The notes under the pieces were generated by a model. The model saw nothing but the letters and a program-made list of their open reading frames with translations. It was not told where the DNA came from and did not search any database. From Gordonibacter sp034932485 (GTDB taxonomy: Bacteria; Actinomycetota; Coriobacteriia; Coriobacteriales; Eggerthellaceae), in NCBI GenBank assembly GCA_034932485.1, contig JAYFOQ010000022.1, positions 19,580 through 83,579 of the forward strand: a stretch of 64,000 nucleotides of DNA. Direction: 5' to 3'. A program made the translations under genes and the position numbers. Below, one piece after another: positions 51,885 to 59,316 of this stretch (the first letter of the stretch is position 1; each line of letters opens with the position of its first letter).

Positions 51885-51967
51885 GTTGCACCTCCTATCC
51901 CGCATGCGAGAGCCACGAGTGCCCCGATGCACGCAAAAGCAGCACCGAAGCAAAACGAACTGACCAT
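51881..51967 (-). CDS. 28-residue hydrophobic small protein
   Basis: ATG at 51967 follows GGGAGG at 7-base spacing. The chain begins MVSSFCFGAAFACIGALVAL, one membrane helix rich in Ala, Gly and Cys. Its TGA overlaps the initiator's ATG, and the initiator's ribosome site lies inside it. It may couple translation or be a membrane peptide. Confidence 0.5.
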   Translation of the reverse strand: MVSSFCFGAAFACIGALVALACGIGGAT

Positions 51968-51986
51968 TGCCCCACCTCCCTTCATT

Positions 51987-52023
51987 AAAAACGAGCCTGC
52001 CCCGTTTCCGGATGGCAGGCTCG
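51987..52023 (-). terminator. Intrinsic terminator upstream of the replication operon
   Basis: Ten-bp arms CGAGCCTGCC (51992-52001) and GGCAGGCTCG (52014-52023) are followed on the minus strand by TTTTTA. It separates the recombinase operon from the replication and transfer operon. Coming after the conserved element at 52150-52215, it could also act as an attenuator. Confidence 0.8.
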
Positions 52024-52149
52024 CGTTCATCTAGTGTGTGTGAATTCGTCCTCCCATCAACGCTTTCGCATCAAAGGAAGGTCGCTGACCAGCAAGAAAC
52101 TCGTTAAACGTGTTTGCCGGTCAGCTATGGTCGCGCTATGCTCTTGTCA

Positions 52150-52213
52150 AGGTGCGGAGGAAAAGTCCTCCCGCCTTAACAGGGAAACAGCGCGCTTGGA
52201 AACCGTGCTGGAT
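52150..52213. repeat. Conserved hairpin element A beside the recombinase operon
   Basis: A GCGGAGGA/TCCTCCCGC hairpin is followed by CGCCTTAACAGGGAAAC, 7 bases, and TTGGAAACC. The same arrangement and orientation recurs at 58926-58980 at the other end of the recombinase operon. It is either an attachment site or a leader-RNA element (see findings). Confidence 0.6.
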
Positions 52214-52216
52214 ACA

Positions 52217-53728
52217 TCACACCAAACGACGTTTAAGGATTACATCGATAGCTCCACCCTCACCTATGGCGATAGATTCCACCACCACCTGTAAGTCGTT
52301 CTTTTCAGGCTCCCGCCCACCCCCAAGAACATCAAGCACCTCTCTTTCCCGCATCGCCTGGGTCTTGCCCAAAGACATCGGAAGAAGGCGATCACGTCGA
52401 ACAGTCACAGGGGCCGACTCCCCCTTGCCGACAGCGCGAAACTCTTCCAAAGTAAGTTCGCCTTGAACCATCCTTTCATAGGCATCAAGCGCACGCGCCC
52501 TCATATCGCGAGTCTTTTGCGATTGCGGGCCACTACCGCCTTTACAGATTTTTCCTTGCCCGGGACCATCTTTTAAAAGCCGCTCTCTCAACGCTAAAGC
52601 TACCGCCGAGGCAATGTCGACGTCTTTAACACAGCGCTCATCACCAGATGCACATGCGCACGTACACTTGAAATAGCTCGCCATCACCGTGCGTTCACAA
52701 TGCTTTAAAGAATGTCCGCATTCAGCACGCACCACTAAACCGCAAAACGAACTTTTAGGCTGATGCACTCGACCCGCCAACTTTGGGTTATGTTTAATAA
52801 CAAGCTGCGCTGCTTCAAACGTTTCAGCATCTACGATTGCCGGATGGGCGTCGTGTGTAATATAACGCTCATCCTCACGCGTACTCCTCAGCGAATTCCG
52901 ACTCACCGCTATACGCTGGGTCTTGCCTAAAACCAGCGTACCTTTGTGAACCGGGTTTGCTATGATGCCGGAAACCTTGGTGGAGTTCCAGCCGGGGTGT
53001 GCCGGTACGGGCCTCTTGTCATAGCCGTACCAGCCCCGTTCTCTAAAATACGTGCCCGGGTCGAGCAAGCCCTCGCTATTAAGCGTGCGTGCTATATCGG
53101 CAGGCACAATGCCTTCGCAAGCAAGCTCAAAAATACGTCTTACCACTTTAGCCGCACCATCATCAACAGCCAGCTTCAGATAATTGTCAGGATCGACCAC
53201 ATATCCAAAAGGTGCTGTGGCATGGGGTCGCTGTCCGCGCTTCCATCGTGTCTTCATGGCAGAGCGGATACGCACCGATGTGTCCACGCAATACGACGCA
53301 TTGGCAATATTGCGTATAGCCACATCAGGAAGAGCTGCCTCAGCATCCGCAGCTTCACTATCATAGCCCTCACCAAGCGCCACAAAGCGAATATGCATAA
53401 ACGGAAATATCTGTTCGATATACGTTCCCGCATCTATGTATTCACGAGCAAAGCGTGAAAGATCTTTTACAACGACCATCTCTACACGCCCTTCCCGTGC
53501 AAGCGACAACATTTCCTGTACGGCAGGTCGATCAAAGTTGCTGCCGGTGAAACCATCGTCAACAAACTCACGGATTTCCCGTGCCGCAAGCATCGGGTCG
53601 GAAGTCACGTATTCACGGAGGATGGCGCGCTGATTTTCAATGGAATTGCTCTGAGCTTTCACGCCATCCAAATCGCCGTCCGCAGCCGAAAGTCTCATAT
53701 AGAGCGCTATCACGATATCTCCTTCCAC
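52217..53728 (-). CDS. Large serine recombinase, 503 aa (fourth in the operon)
   Basis: The N-terminal resolvase domain has ALYMRLSAAD with the catalytic Ser (about residue 14), and VVVKDLSRFARE with the Arg cluster. A recombinase domain (HATAPFGYV, about 165-300) and a Cys-rich zinc ribbon (CGHSLKHCE ... CTCACASGDERC) follow, then a coiled-coil tail. It could catalyse excision and integration of the element. It overlaps the upstream recombinase by 19 bases. Confidence 0.9.
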   Translation of the reverse strand: MEGDIVIALYMRLSAADGDLDGVKAQSNSIENQRAILREYVTSDPMLAAREIREFVDDGFTGSNFDRPAVQEMLSLAREGRVEMVVVKDLSRFAREYIDAGTYIEQIFPFMHIRFVALGEGYDSEAADAEAALPDVAIRNIANASYCVDTSVRIRSAMKTRWKRGQRPHATAPFGYVVDPDNYLKLAVDDGAAKVVRRIFELACEGIVPADIARTLNSEGLLDPGTYFRERGWYGYDKRPVPAHPGWNSTKVSGIIANPVHKGTLVLGKTQRIAVSRNSLRSTREDERYITHDAHPAIVDAETFEAAQLVIKHNPKLAGRVHQPKSSFCGLVVRAECGHSLKHCERTVMASYFKCTCACASGDERCVKDVDIASAVALALRERLLKDGPGQGKICKGGSGPQSQKTRDMRARALDAYERMVQGELTLEEFRAVGKGESAPVTVRRDRLLPMSLGKTQAMREREVLDVLGGGREPEKNDLQVVVESIAIGEGGAIDVILKRRLV

Positions 53729-55389
53729 ACCCTATCAACCACACCAACCCAATCTTCAAACACGAACTCAATTGCAATGCCGCCATCGCTTCCTACCTCG
53801 ATGCGTTTCACCATCGCTTCAAGAAGCTCAGGCGATAGCGTATGCAGTTCTGCAAATGACCTACTCGCACATAACGCGCCATCCGAGCGAGAAAGCGCAG
53901 CCTCAAACGATGCCAGCTCCCCCTTAGCTCGCGCAAGAGCGGCTGCCGCATCGCGAGTATGCCGCACTGCCTCCATCTTCGCTATTTTGTACTCATCAAC
54001 GCAAAGCGAACCCGCCGCATAGTCCTCGTACATACGTGCGCACTTAGACTCCAATGAACGAACCTTGCGCTCAAGCGCAGTAATGCCCTCTTCATGGCGC
54101 GTTCGCGCGGCTAACACCCGAGGATCTCGCACAAGACCAGGTAAAACCTTCTCAAAGGCTGTTGCTGCATCTATCTGAACGCGAATGGAATCAGCCACCA
54201 CCAGCCGAACCAAGCGCTCGGGTATTCTCGCAGCATTCGGGCAACCTTTTCTCTTGTGCTTGCGGCATAAATACACACTCCCACGCCGCTCGCCCTTATT
54301 GAATCGGCGCTCAAGCATCATCGCGCCCCCGCAGTAACCGCAGCGCAAATAACCCGACAAGATATCGGGCATAGCCTCGCGCTTAGAAGCCGTAGCCTCC
54401 AAGCATTTACGCTTATCTTTTTGCATTTCTTGTCTTGCAAAAGACACTTTCTCAAAAGTTTCTCGATCCACAATCGCGGGATGCGCATCAGCAAATACCA
54501 GCCGCTCTTCTGGCGGAACTTGTGCGTTGGGCTGCCGGTTAGCAAAAGAACAATGCGTCTTATTGAGCACCAGCTGGCCTGAGTACACCGCGTCATCTAA
54601 GATGCGTGATACCGCGTGAGACTTCCAAGGGGTATCTGCGTGATAGGCGCTATGCCCGCGAACACTCTGGGCATTGCGATGGTCCATGGGCGTAGGCGCT
54701 TTCATTTGATTCAACCTGTCAGCAGACTCGCTAGGTGAAACGCCTTGTGCCGCCCACTGAAACATCAGCTTCACAAACGGTGCGGTTTCTTCATCGGGGA
54801 TGAGACTGCGGCTTTCTTGGTTGATGCGGTAGCCATAGCGCGCCGCGCCATAACTAATGCGACCAGCTTCAGCTTGGCGGCGCTTGATAAGCCCCACCTT
54901 GCGCGAGGTGTCTTGGGCATAAAGCTCGTTTACCAATCCCTTAAAACCCACCATGATGCCGCCATCGCCTTCAAGGGTATCTAAATGATCGTTGATAGCC
55001 AGAAAACGCACACCCAAAAACGGAAATATCTTCTCTAAGTAAGTGCCCGTCTCGTAAGCGTTACGCCCAAAACGTGACAAATCCTTCACGGCAATGCAAT
55101 CAATACGACGCGCACGCACCTCGTCCATGAGACGCTCAAACTCAATACGACCCTTGAAAGTGGTTCCCGTTCGCCCGTTATCAGAGAACATGCCAACCAC
55201 CTGTATATCATCGCGCCCCTCCAGCGCGTCAGAAACAAAATCCATTTGAGCCTGGATGCTATCGCCGTCATGCCCATTATCCCTGCTGGACAGCCGTGCG
55301 TAGATACCACATTTCCAAATCTTTCTACTGGTTTTTTCAGCACTTGAACTATCCGCAGATCCATCGTCCTTCCGCGATCTTCTTGACAT
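53710..55389 (-). CDS. Large serine recombinase, 559 aa (third in the operon)
   Basis: CGIYARLSSRDNG carries the catalytic Ser, VKDLSRFGRNAYE the Arg residues, and SYGAARYGYRI begins the recombinase domain. A zinc ribbon (LRCGYCGGAMM ... CRKHKRKGC, about 410-445) and a long coiled coil (about 470-540) follow. All elements of an active large serine integrase are present. ATG at 55389 follows AAAGGAGG; the frame upstream to 55536 lies inside the neighbour. Confidence 0.91.
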   Translation of the reverse strand: MSRRSRKDDGSADSSSAEKTSRKIWKCGIYARLSSRDNGHDGDSIQAQMDFVSDALEGRDDIQVVGMFSDNGRTGTTFKGRIEFERLMDEVRARRIDCIAVKDLSRFGRNAYETGTYLEKIFPFLGVRFLAINDHLDTLEGDGGIMVGFKGLVNELYAQDTSRKVGLIKRRQAEAGRISYGAARYGYRINQESRSLIPDEETAPFVKLMFQWAAQGVSPSESADRLNQMKAPTPMDHRNAQSVRGHSAYHADTPWKSHAVSRILDDAVYSGQLVLNKTHCSFANRQPNAQVPPEERLVFADAHPAIVDRETFEKVSFARQEMQKDKRKCLEATASKREAMPDILSGYLRCGYCGGAMMLERRFNKGERRGSVYLCRKHKRKGCPNAARIPERLVRLVVADSIRVQIDAATAFEKVLPGLVRDPRVLAARTRHEEGITALERKVRSLESKCARMYEDYAAGSLCVDEYKIAKMEAVRHTRDAAAALARAKGELASFEAALSRSDGALCASRSFAELHTLSPELLEAMVKRIEVGSDGGIAIEFVFEDWVGVVDRVWKEIS

Positions 55390-56365
55390 GGCTTCCTCCT
55401 TTGCCGGTACCAGTCCTTTTGGGTTGACGCCCCTTGTTTTTCTCCATTGACTCAATAGCGCGCAGCTGTAATCCTTTATCAACAAGTGGTTCATGGTGGT
55501 TTTCGGTCGAAGACATGACAGCAACCAACGGATCACTCACCGTACGTGCTGACGCAATACGCATGGGATCAAAAACTCCCGCATAAAACGGATTGAGCAC
55601 CATTCTTTCCACCGCATCCATACTCCAAGGAATGGGTCTGCGCCACTCGTCGGGCTCGCGACCAGCCAAGTCGCATTTGCGGTCGCGCGGTGAGGGTGCA
55701 TTCAATGTTGCCACCTGAGCCAAAAGCCCGCTCGCAGTGTATTCATCTTGAGCCGCCAAGGTAAAGATGGTGCGCACGGCGTTGGCAACCACCTCATCAA
55801 TGCGCACTCCGCCACGAGCTGATTCATCGTAAATATAGCCATAGGGCACCGACGTGCGCGTAATGCGCCCTTCGCTCAATCGCTCGAGTTCACGAACGCG
55901 CTGCACATGAGCCTCAAACGTGTCATAAGCTTTCTTCAGATAACGCGCTGAGCCTCCGCGAGCACTGTCGAACCGCCCAGCTATATCGATAAAACGCACT
56001 CCCGCCGGCAAAAGAACTCGCTCGACATAAAACGAAGCCTCAGAATACGTGGGGCCAAAGGACGAGAGGCGCGGCACAAGAACGGCATCCACCAGACGGT
56101 CCTCCACTGCGTCCATCAGACGGTCAAACTCAGCTTCAATATTGCGCTCGGCATTTCTGTTGCGAAACGTCATCTCACGTTTCAAATTGGTATGCCTGAC
56201 AAGATATGCCTTGCACACACTCGATTGTCCCGCTAAATCAGGTGTTGCGCCTTGCCAGTCAAACGCAGAAAGCCACACGGCGCATCGCCACTTCTCGCTA
56301 CGCCCCACCCTAAATGCAGGGTGTGCCGCACGTAAGACATCCGTGAAATCGACTATTTCAGACAT
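55349..56365 (-). CDS. Degenerate serine recombinase homologue, 338 aa (second in the operon)
   Basis: It keeps the fold: SVPYGYIYDESARGG matches the recombinase domain start, and NPFYAGVF the following part. Catalytic motifs are altered. RCAVWLSAFD replaces YARLSS, losing the Arg. VPRLSSFGPTY replaces KDLSRFGRN, losing both Arg residues around the active-site helix. It also lacks the zinc ribbon and coiled coil, so it ends early. Its reading frame is otherwise intact and overlaps both neighbours, which suggests selection for a non-catalytic role such as directionality control. Confidence 0.75.
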   Translation of the reverse strand: MSEIVDFTDVLRAAHPAFRVGRSEKWRCAVWLSAFDWQGATPDLAGQSSVCKAYLVRHTNLKREMTFRNRNAERNIEAEFDRLMDAVEDRLVDAVLVPRLSSFGPTYSEASFYVERVLLPAGVRFIDIAGRFDSARGGSARYLKKAYDTFEAHVQRVRELERLSEGRITRTSVPYGYIYDESARGGVRIDEVVANAVRTIFTLAAQDEYTASGLLAQVATLNAPSPRDRKCDLAGREPDEWRRPIPWSMDAVERMVLNPFYAGVFDPMRIASARTVSDPLVAVMSSTENHHEPLVDKGLQLRAIESMEKNKGRQPKRTGTGKGGSHVKKIAEGRWICG

Positions 56366-57984
56366 GGTTGGCCTTCCTGCGCGCGCGTAAGAAATGGATC
56401 GCCAAATCTAAAAACGACTTCAACATCTCCGCCTTCGTGTACCAAAATCCGGTCCACAAGTTCAACCACCGTTATGCGGGACACTTTGTCTTCCCCCTCG
56501 TGACTTGCCAATAAATCAAGCCATGATGCGCTCGAGGCTTGCCCCGTTCGCACCATCTCACGAGCAATATCCGCGCGTTCTGCTTGCAGTGCCGCCAAAC
56601 GGCGATCCATCCCTTGGGCAAGTCCCTGATACTCGTCTCTCCCAATAACGCCATCAGCGAAATCTGCATACATCCGCAGTCTTAGTTCCTTAGCACGCCC
56701 AATCGCATCGTCTGCCGATCCAGCCCGACGAACAAGGTCAGCATGGCGATCACGGCGGTGATCAATGGACTTCTCGGATGCCTTTGATTCGTTAAGAGCA
56801 GATGCTATGCAAAGCTGTATGGCCGCAGCCACGCGCTCCTCAAGCTCACCTTCCCCTATCTTGTGCATAGAACACGCATGGCGGTCTTTACGGTGAGTTT
56901 CACACGAGTAATAGTGCCTCACAAATTTCTTATTCCTCACGGTGCGCCGGGCCAGCGTCGCGCCACAACGCGCACACAAGACGTATCCCGAAAACGGCAG
57001 CAAAGTATCGTGACCAGGTGCACGCCTCATATCGCGTGAACCAACCTGCTGCGCCAGTTCAAACGTCGAAACATCAACTATCGCTTCGTGCGTTGCTTCA
57101 GCTCGACACCATTCATCCGCATCACGATGTAAAATCACTGCGGATCGAAAGTCGGGCTTGTAGGTCTTTCCCTGAACCAGGTTACCGATGTATGCTTCAT
57201 TGCTGAGAATACGAATGATCATACGTGCATCCCAAGAAGGGGGCTTCTCCCCCACGAAGTACCCACTATGCCGACGCCCATTTCTGCGAGAGTGTTCATA
57301 AGGACATGGCACGCTTGCACCGTTCAGCCGCTCTGCAATGCTTGCGGGGGTAAGCCCCATGAGTCGCCAATCAAATACGTCACGCACCACCGCTGCCGCC
57401 TCAGGATCAACGACCAACTTCGACCTCTCTGACCCCATTCCCCGCACGTAGCCATATGGCGCGAAGCTTCCCGTGAACTCGCCCCGGCGGCGTTTTGCCG
57501 AAAGAGAAGCCTTTGTTTTAGCTGAGGAATCACGACAGTACATGTCGTTGAAAAGGTTTTTTACAGGCAAGGTTATGGCATCAGCGCTCGTTTTCTCGCG
57601 AATAGAATCGTAACCATCGGTAATGGCTATCACCCGCACTCCTTTGGCAGGCAGCTCGCGTTCAAGCAGTCGAGACAATTCTAGGTAATTGCGTCCCAAA
57701 CGAGAAAGGTCTTTGACCACGATACAGTCAACACTGCCCCGAGCTATATCATCGATCAAACGTATCCAATCGGGCCGGTTAAATGACGACCCAGAAACAC
57801 CATCGTCGATGTAAGCGCCGACGCACTCAAAACCGGAATGCTCAGAAAGATAATCTTTTATAAGCTCCACCTGGTTAGTAATGGAGTAGCTGGTGCCGAT
57901 ATTCCTGTCATCAACGGAAAGACGGGCGTAAACAGCGGCACGGTACACTCTTTGTCGAGCTGCAGGCTCGATAGTTTTGGGCAT
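56353..57984 (-). CDS. Large serine recombinase, 543 aa (first in the operon)
   Basis: AAVYARLSVDDRN has the catalytic Ser, VVKDLSRLGRNYLE the Arg helix, and SFAPYGYVRG the recombinase domain. A zinc ribbon LCARCGATLAR ... CETHRKDRHAC and coiled coil follow. It appears fully active. AAGGAGGTTTTCGC precedes the ATG. It begins the four-gene block but lies 116 bases after the DUF6870-like gene. Confidence 0.91.
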   Translation of the reverse strand: MPKTIEPAARQRVYRAAVYARLSVDDRNIGTSYSITNQVELIKDYLSEHSGFECVGAYIDDGVSGSSFNRPDWIRLIDDIARGSVDCIVVKDLSRLGRNYLELSRLLERELPAKGVRVIAITDGYDSIREKTSADAITLPVKNLFNDMYCRDSSAKTKASLSAKRRRGEFTGSFAPYGYVRGMGSERSKLVVDPEAAAVVRDVFDWRLMGLTPASIAERLNGASVPCPYEHSRRNGRRHSGYFVGEKPPSWDARMIIRILSNEAYIGNLVQGKTYKPDFRSAVILHRDADEWCRAEATHEAIVDVSTFELAQQVGSRDMRRAPGHDTLLPFSGYVLCARCGATLARRTVRNKKFVRHYYSCETHRKDRHACSMHKIGEGELEERVAAAIQLCIASALNESKASEKSIDHRRDRHADLVRRAGSADDAIGRAKELRLRMYADFADGVIGRDEYQGLAQGMDRRLAALQAERADIAREMVRTGQASSASWLDLLASHEGEDKVSRITVVELVDRILVHEGGDVEVVFRFGDPFLTRAQEGQPCLK

Positions 57985-58100
57985 GCGAAAACCTCCTTAA
58001 TCGCGTTGTTCTTGCCACCAAGGAGGTCTTCGATTCAGTGCCTGTTCTTTTAGAAGCGCAATGCTTCCCGCCGCCTTGGATTCTAATGCTGTAAAGCAAT

Positions 58101-58358
58101 TCAGTCAACATTCGGCAAAGGTTTCGATTCTTTATGACACTCAAGGATCGAGCCATTATTCTTCATGGCAAGGCAGTGCGCTACTGCCTCATCAATTGTG
58201 CACGTACCGGCAAAACTCACATGCACGCGAGCGCCACAACATACAAAGTCATACGGGTTGCCATTCATCTGCTCAACCGTACTTCGAAGGCGTTCTTCTA
58301 CCGGTTGACTCAAATCGATATCAAGATCGGCAATGTCTAGCAGTTTGTCTTTATTCAT
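58101..58358 (-). CDS. Small DUF6870-like protein, 85 aa
   Basis: A paralogue of the protein at 28136: LDIDLSQPVEERLRSTVEQM, NPYDFVCCGARVHVSF and CTIDEAVAHCLAM. ATG at 58358 overlaps the sigma-like gene by 8 bases, so it is the second gene of the regulator-recombinase operon. Function unknown. Confidence 0.62.
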   Translation of the reverse strand: MNKDKLLDIADLDIDLSQPVEERLRSTVEQMNGNPYDFVCCGARVHVSFAGTCTIDEAVAHCLAMKNNGSILECHKESKPLPNVD

Positions 58359-58899
58359 GACAAACCCCAATGTCGTAAAGTCGGCTCAGCTCTTCGATTT
58401 GATCTTCATCAAGTGACTCCACCATTGCAAGGATCTGCTCATAGAGCTCACGTATTATCCGAGTTCGTCGCTTACGCACAGCCGTATGGCTAACGCCTAA
58501 CAGCTCTCCACACGCCCGCAAGGTCAATCCGTCAAAAAACAGTGAGTGAACAACGCGAACATCCTCCGCTCTCAAATTAGCAAGGGCCTCGTCAAGCAAC
58601 TCATAGGCCACTTCACGGATTTCCTTTTCGCGTGCGTCTTCCTCATGCGCCTGGATGGCAGCTAAGTTGCCGCCAAGGGCATCCCAATGGCTTGCGTTCG
58701 AATCACCCGAAATTCCACGGTATGCAGCATCAGCAGAAAGCACACCGTGATAGCGGTCGCGCTCCTGTGCGTTTCGATCAGCGTTTTGCGTTTCGCACAA
58801 AGTCTTTGCAATTTCATAACTAACATCAACCGATACTTTTGTTCCGTTGCTCTCGTATTCCACGCGGCAATGGGTTTTGACGGGTTGGTTTTCCGACAT
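58351..58899 (-). CDS. Sigma-70 region 4-like regulator, 182 aa
   Basis: The C-terminal part (LRAEDVRVVHSLFFDG then LTLRACGELLGVSHTAVRKR) is a sigma region 4/HTH resembling phage and element transcription activators. The N-terminal half shows no sigma region 2. AAGGAGG precedes the ATG. It heads the recombinase operon and may switch on excision genes. Confidence 0.72.
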   Translation of the reverse strand: MSENQPVKTHCRVEYESNGTKVSVDVSYEIAKTLCETQNADRNAQERDRYHGVLSADAAYRGISGDSNASHWDALGGNLAAIQAHEEDAREKEIREVAYELLDEALANLRAEDVRVVHSLFFDGLTLRACGELLGVSHTAVRKRRTRIIRELYEQILAMVESLDEDQIEELSRLYDIGVCHE

Positions 58900-58925
58900 C
58901 GCAGCCTCCTCCTTAAAATCAAAGG

Positions 58926-58982
58926 GAGGCCGGGTGCGCTCCCCGCCTTAAGCAGGGAAACTGTCTGTTTGGAAACCATCAG
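58926..58982. repeat. Conserved hairpin element B beside the recombinase operon
   Basis: GGGAG/CTCCC hairpin, then CGCCTTAAGCAGGGAAAC, 7 bases, TTGGAAACC. Same orientation and spacing as element A at 52150-52213; one base longer in the TTAAGCAG part. Confidence 0.6.
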
Positions 58983-58996
58983 CGCGCGACGAAAAC

Positions 58997-59046
58997 AAAA
59001 AGAACCAGCCGCGCCTCCCTAACGGGAAGAGCGGCTGGTTCTTTTT
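58997..59046. terminator. Bidirectional terminator near the right end of the conjugative element
   Basis: A 16-bp perfect stem (58997-59012 with 59031-59046) has five A on one side and five T on the other, so it works in both directions. It lies just upstream of element B and the sigma-like gene, insulating the operon. Confidence 0.88.
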
Positions 59047-59316
59047 GGTGCATGCCGAAGAGCTCCGCCACAACCCGTTTTTTTAAGCAGGCTGGCGAAC
59101 TAAGTCGACCAATTCGGTTGCCATGCGCCCCTTAATCTTGAGCGCCTAACTAAATAATTAAGTCATCTGACTGCTCCATTCTTGACCCTTAGACTAAAAT
59201 AAAAATTCTTGTTTACCATTTCTTTTGTTGCTTATAAGAGAATAGAACCAACTAGCCGTTTGGGATATAGGGATGGAAACGGGAACACAATCGAGCATCG
59301 GGAGCAAGACGGGAAT
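59047..59316. other. Spacer right of the conjugative element
   Basis: It contains no supported gene. AT-rich from about 59145 to 59250, it probably carries the NACHT promoter and the element's right attachment site, but neither could be read with confidence. An in-frame TTG exists at 59209. Confidence 0.35.

Noticed and set aside
52150..58982. Cobalamin-type riboswitch suggested by AGGGAAAC-like sequence
   Set aside because: The rest of the B12-box architecture and a suitable gene (transport or cobalamin synthesis) are absent; the elements flank recombinase and replication genes.
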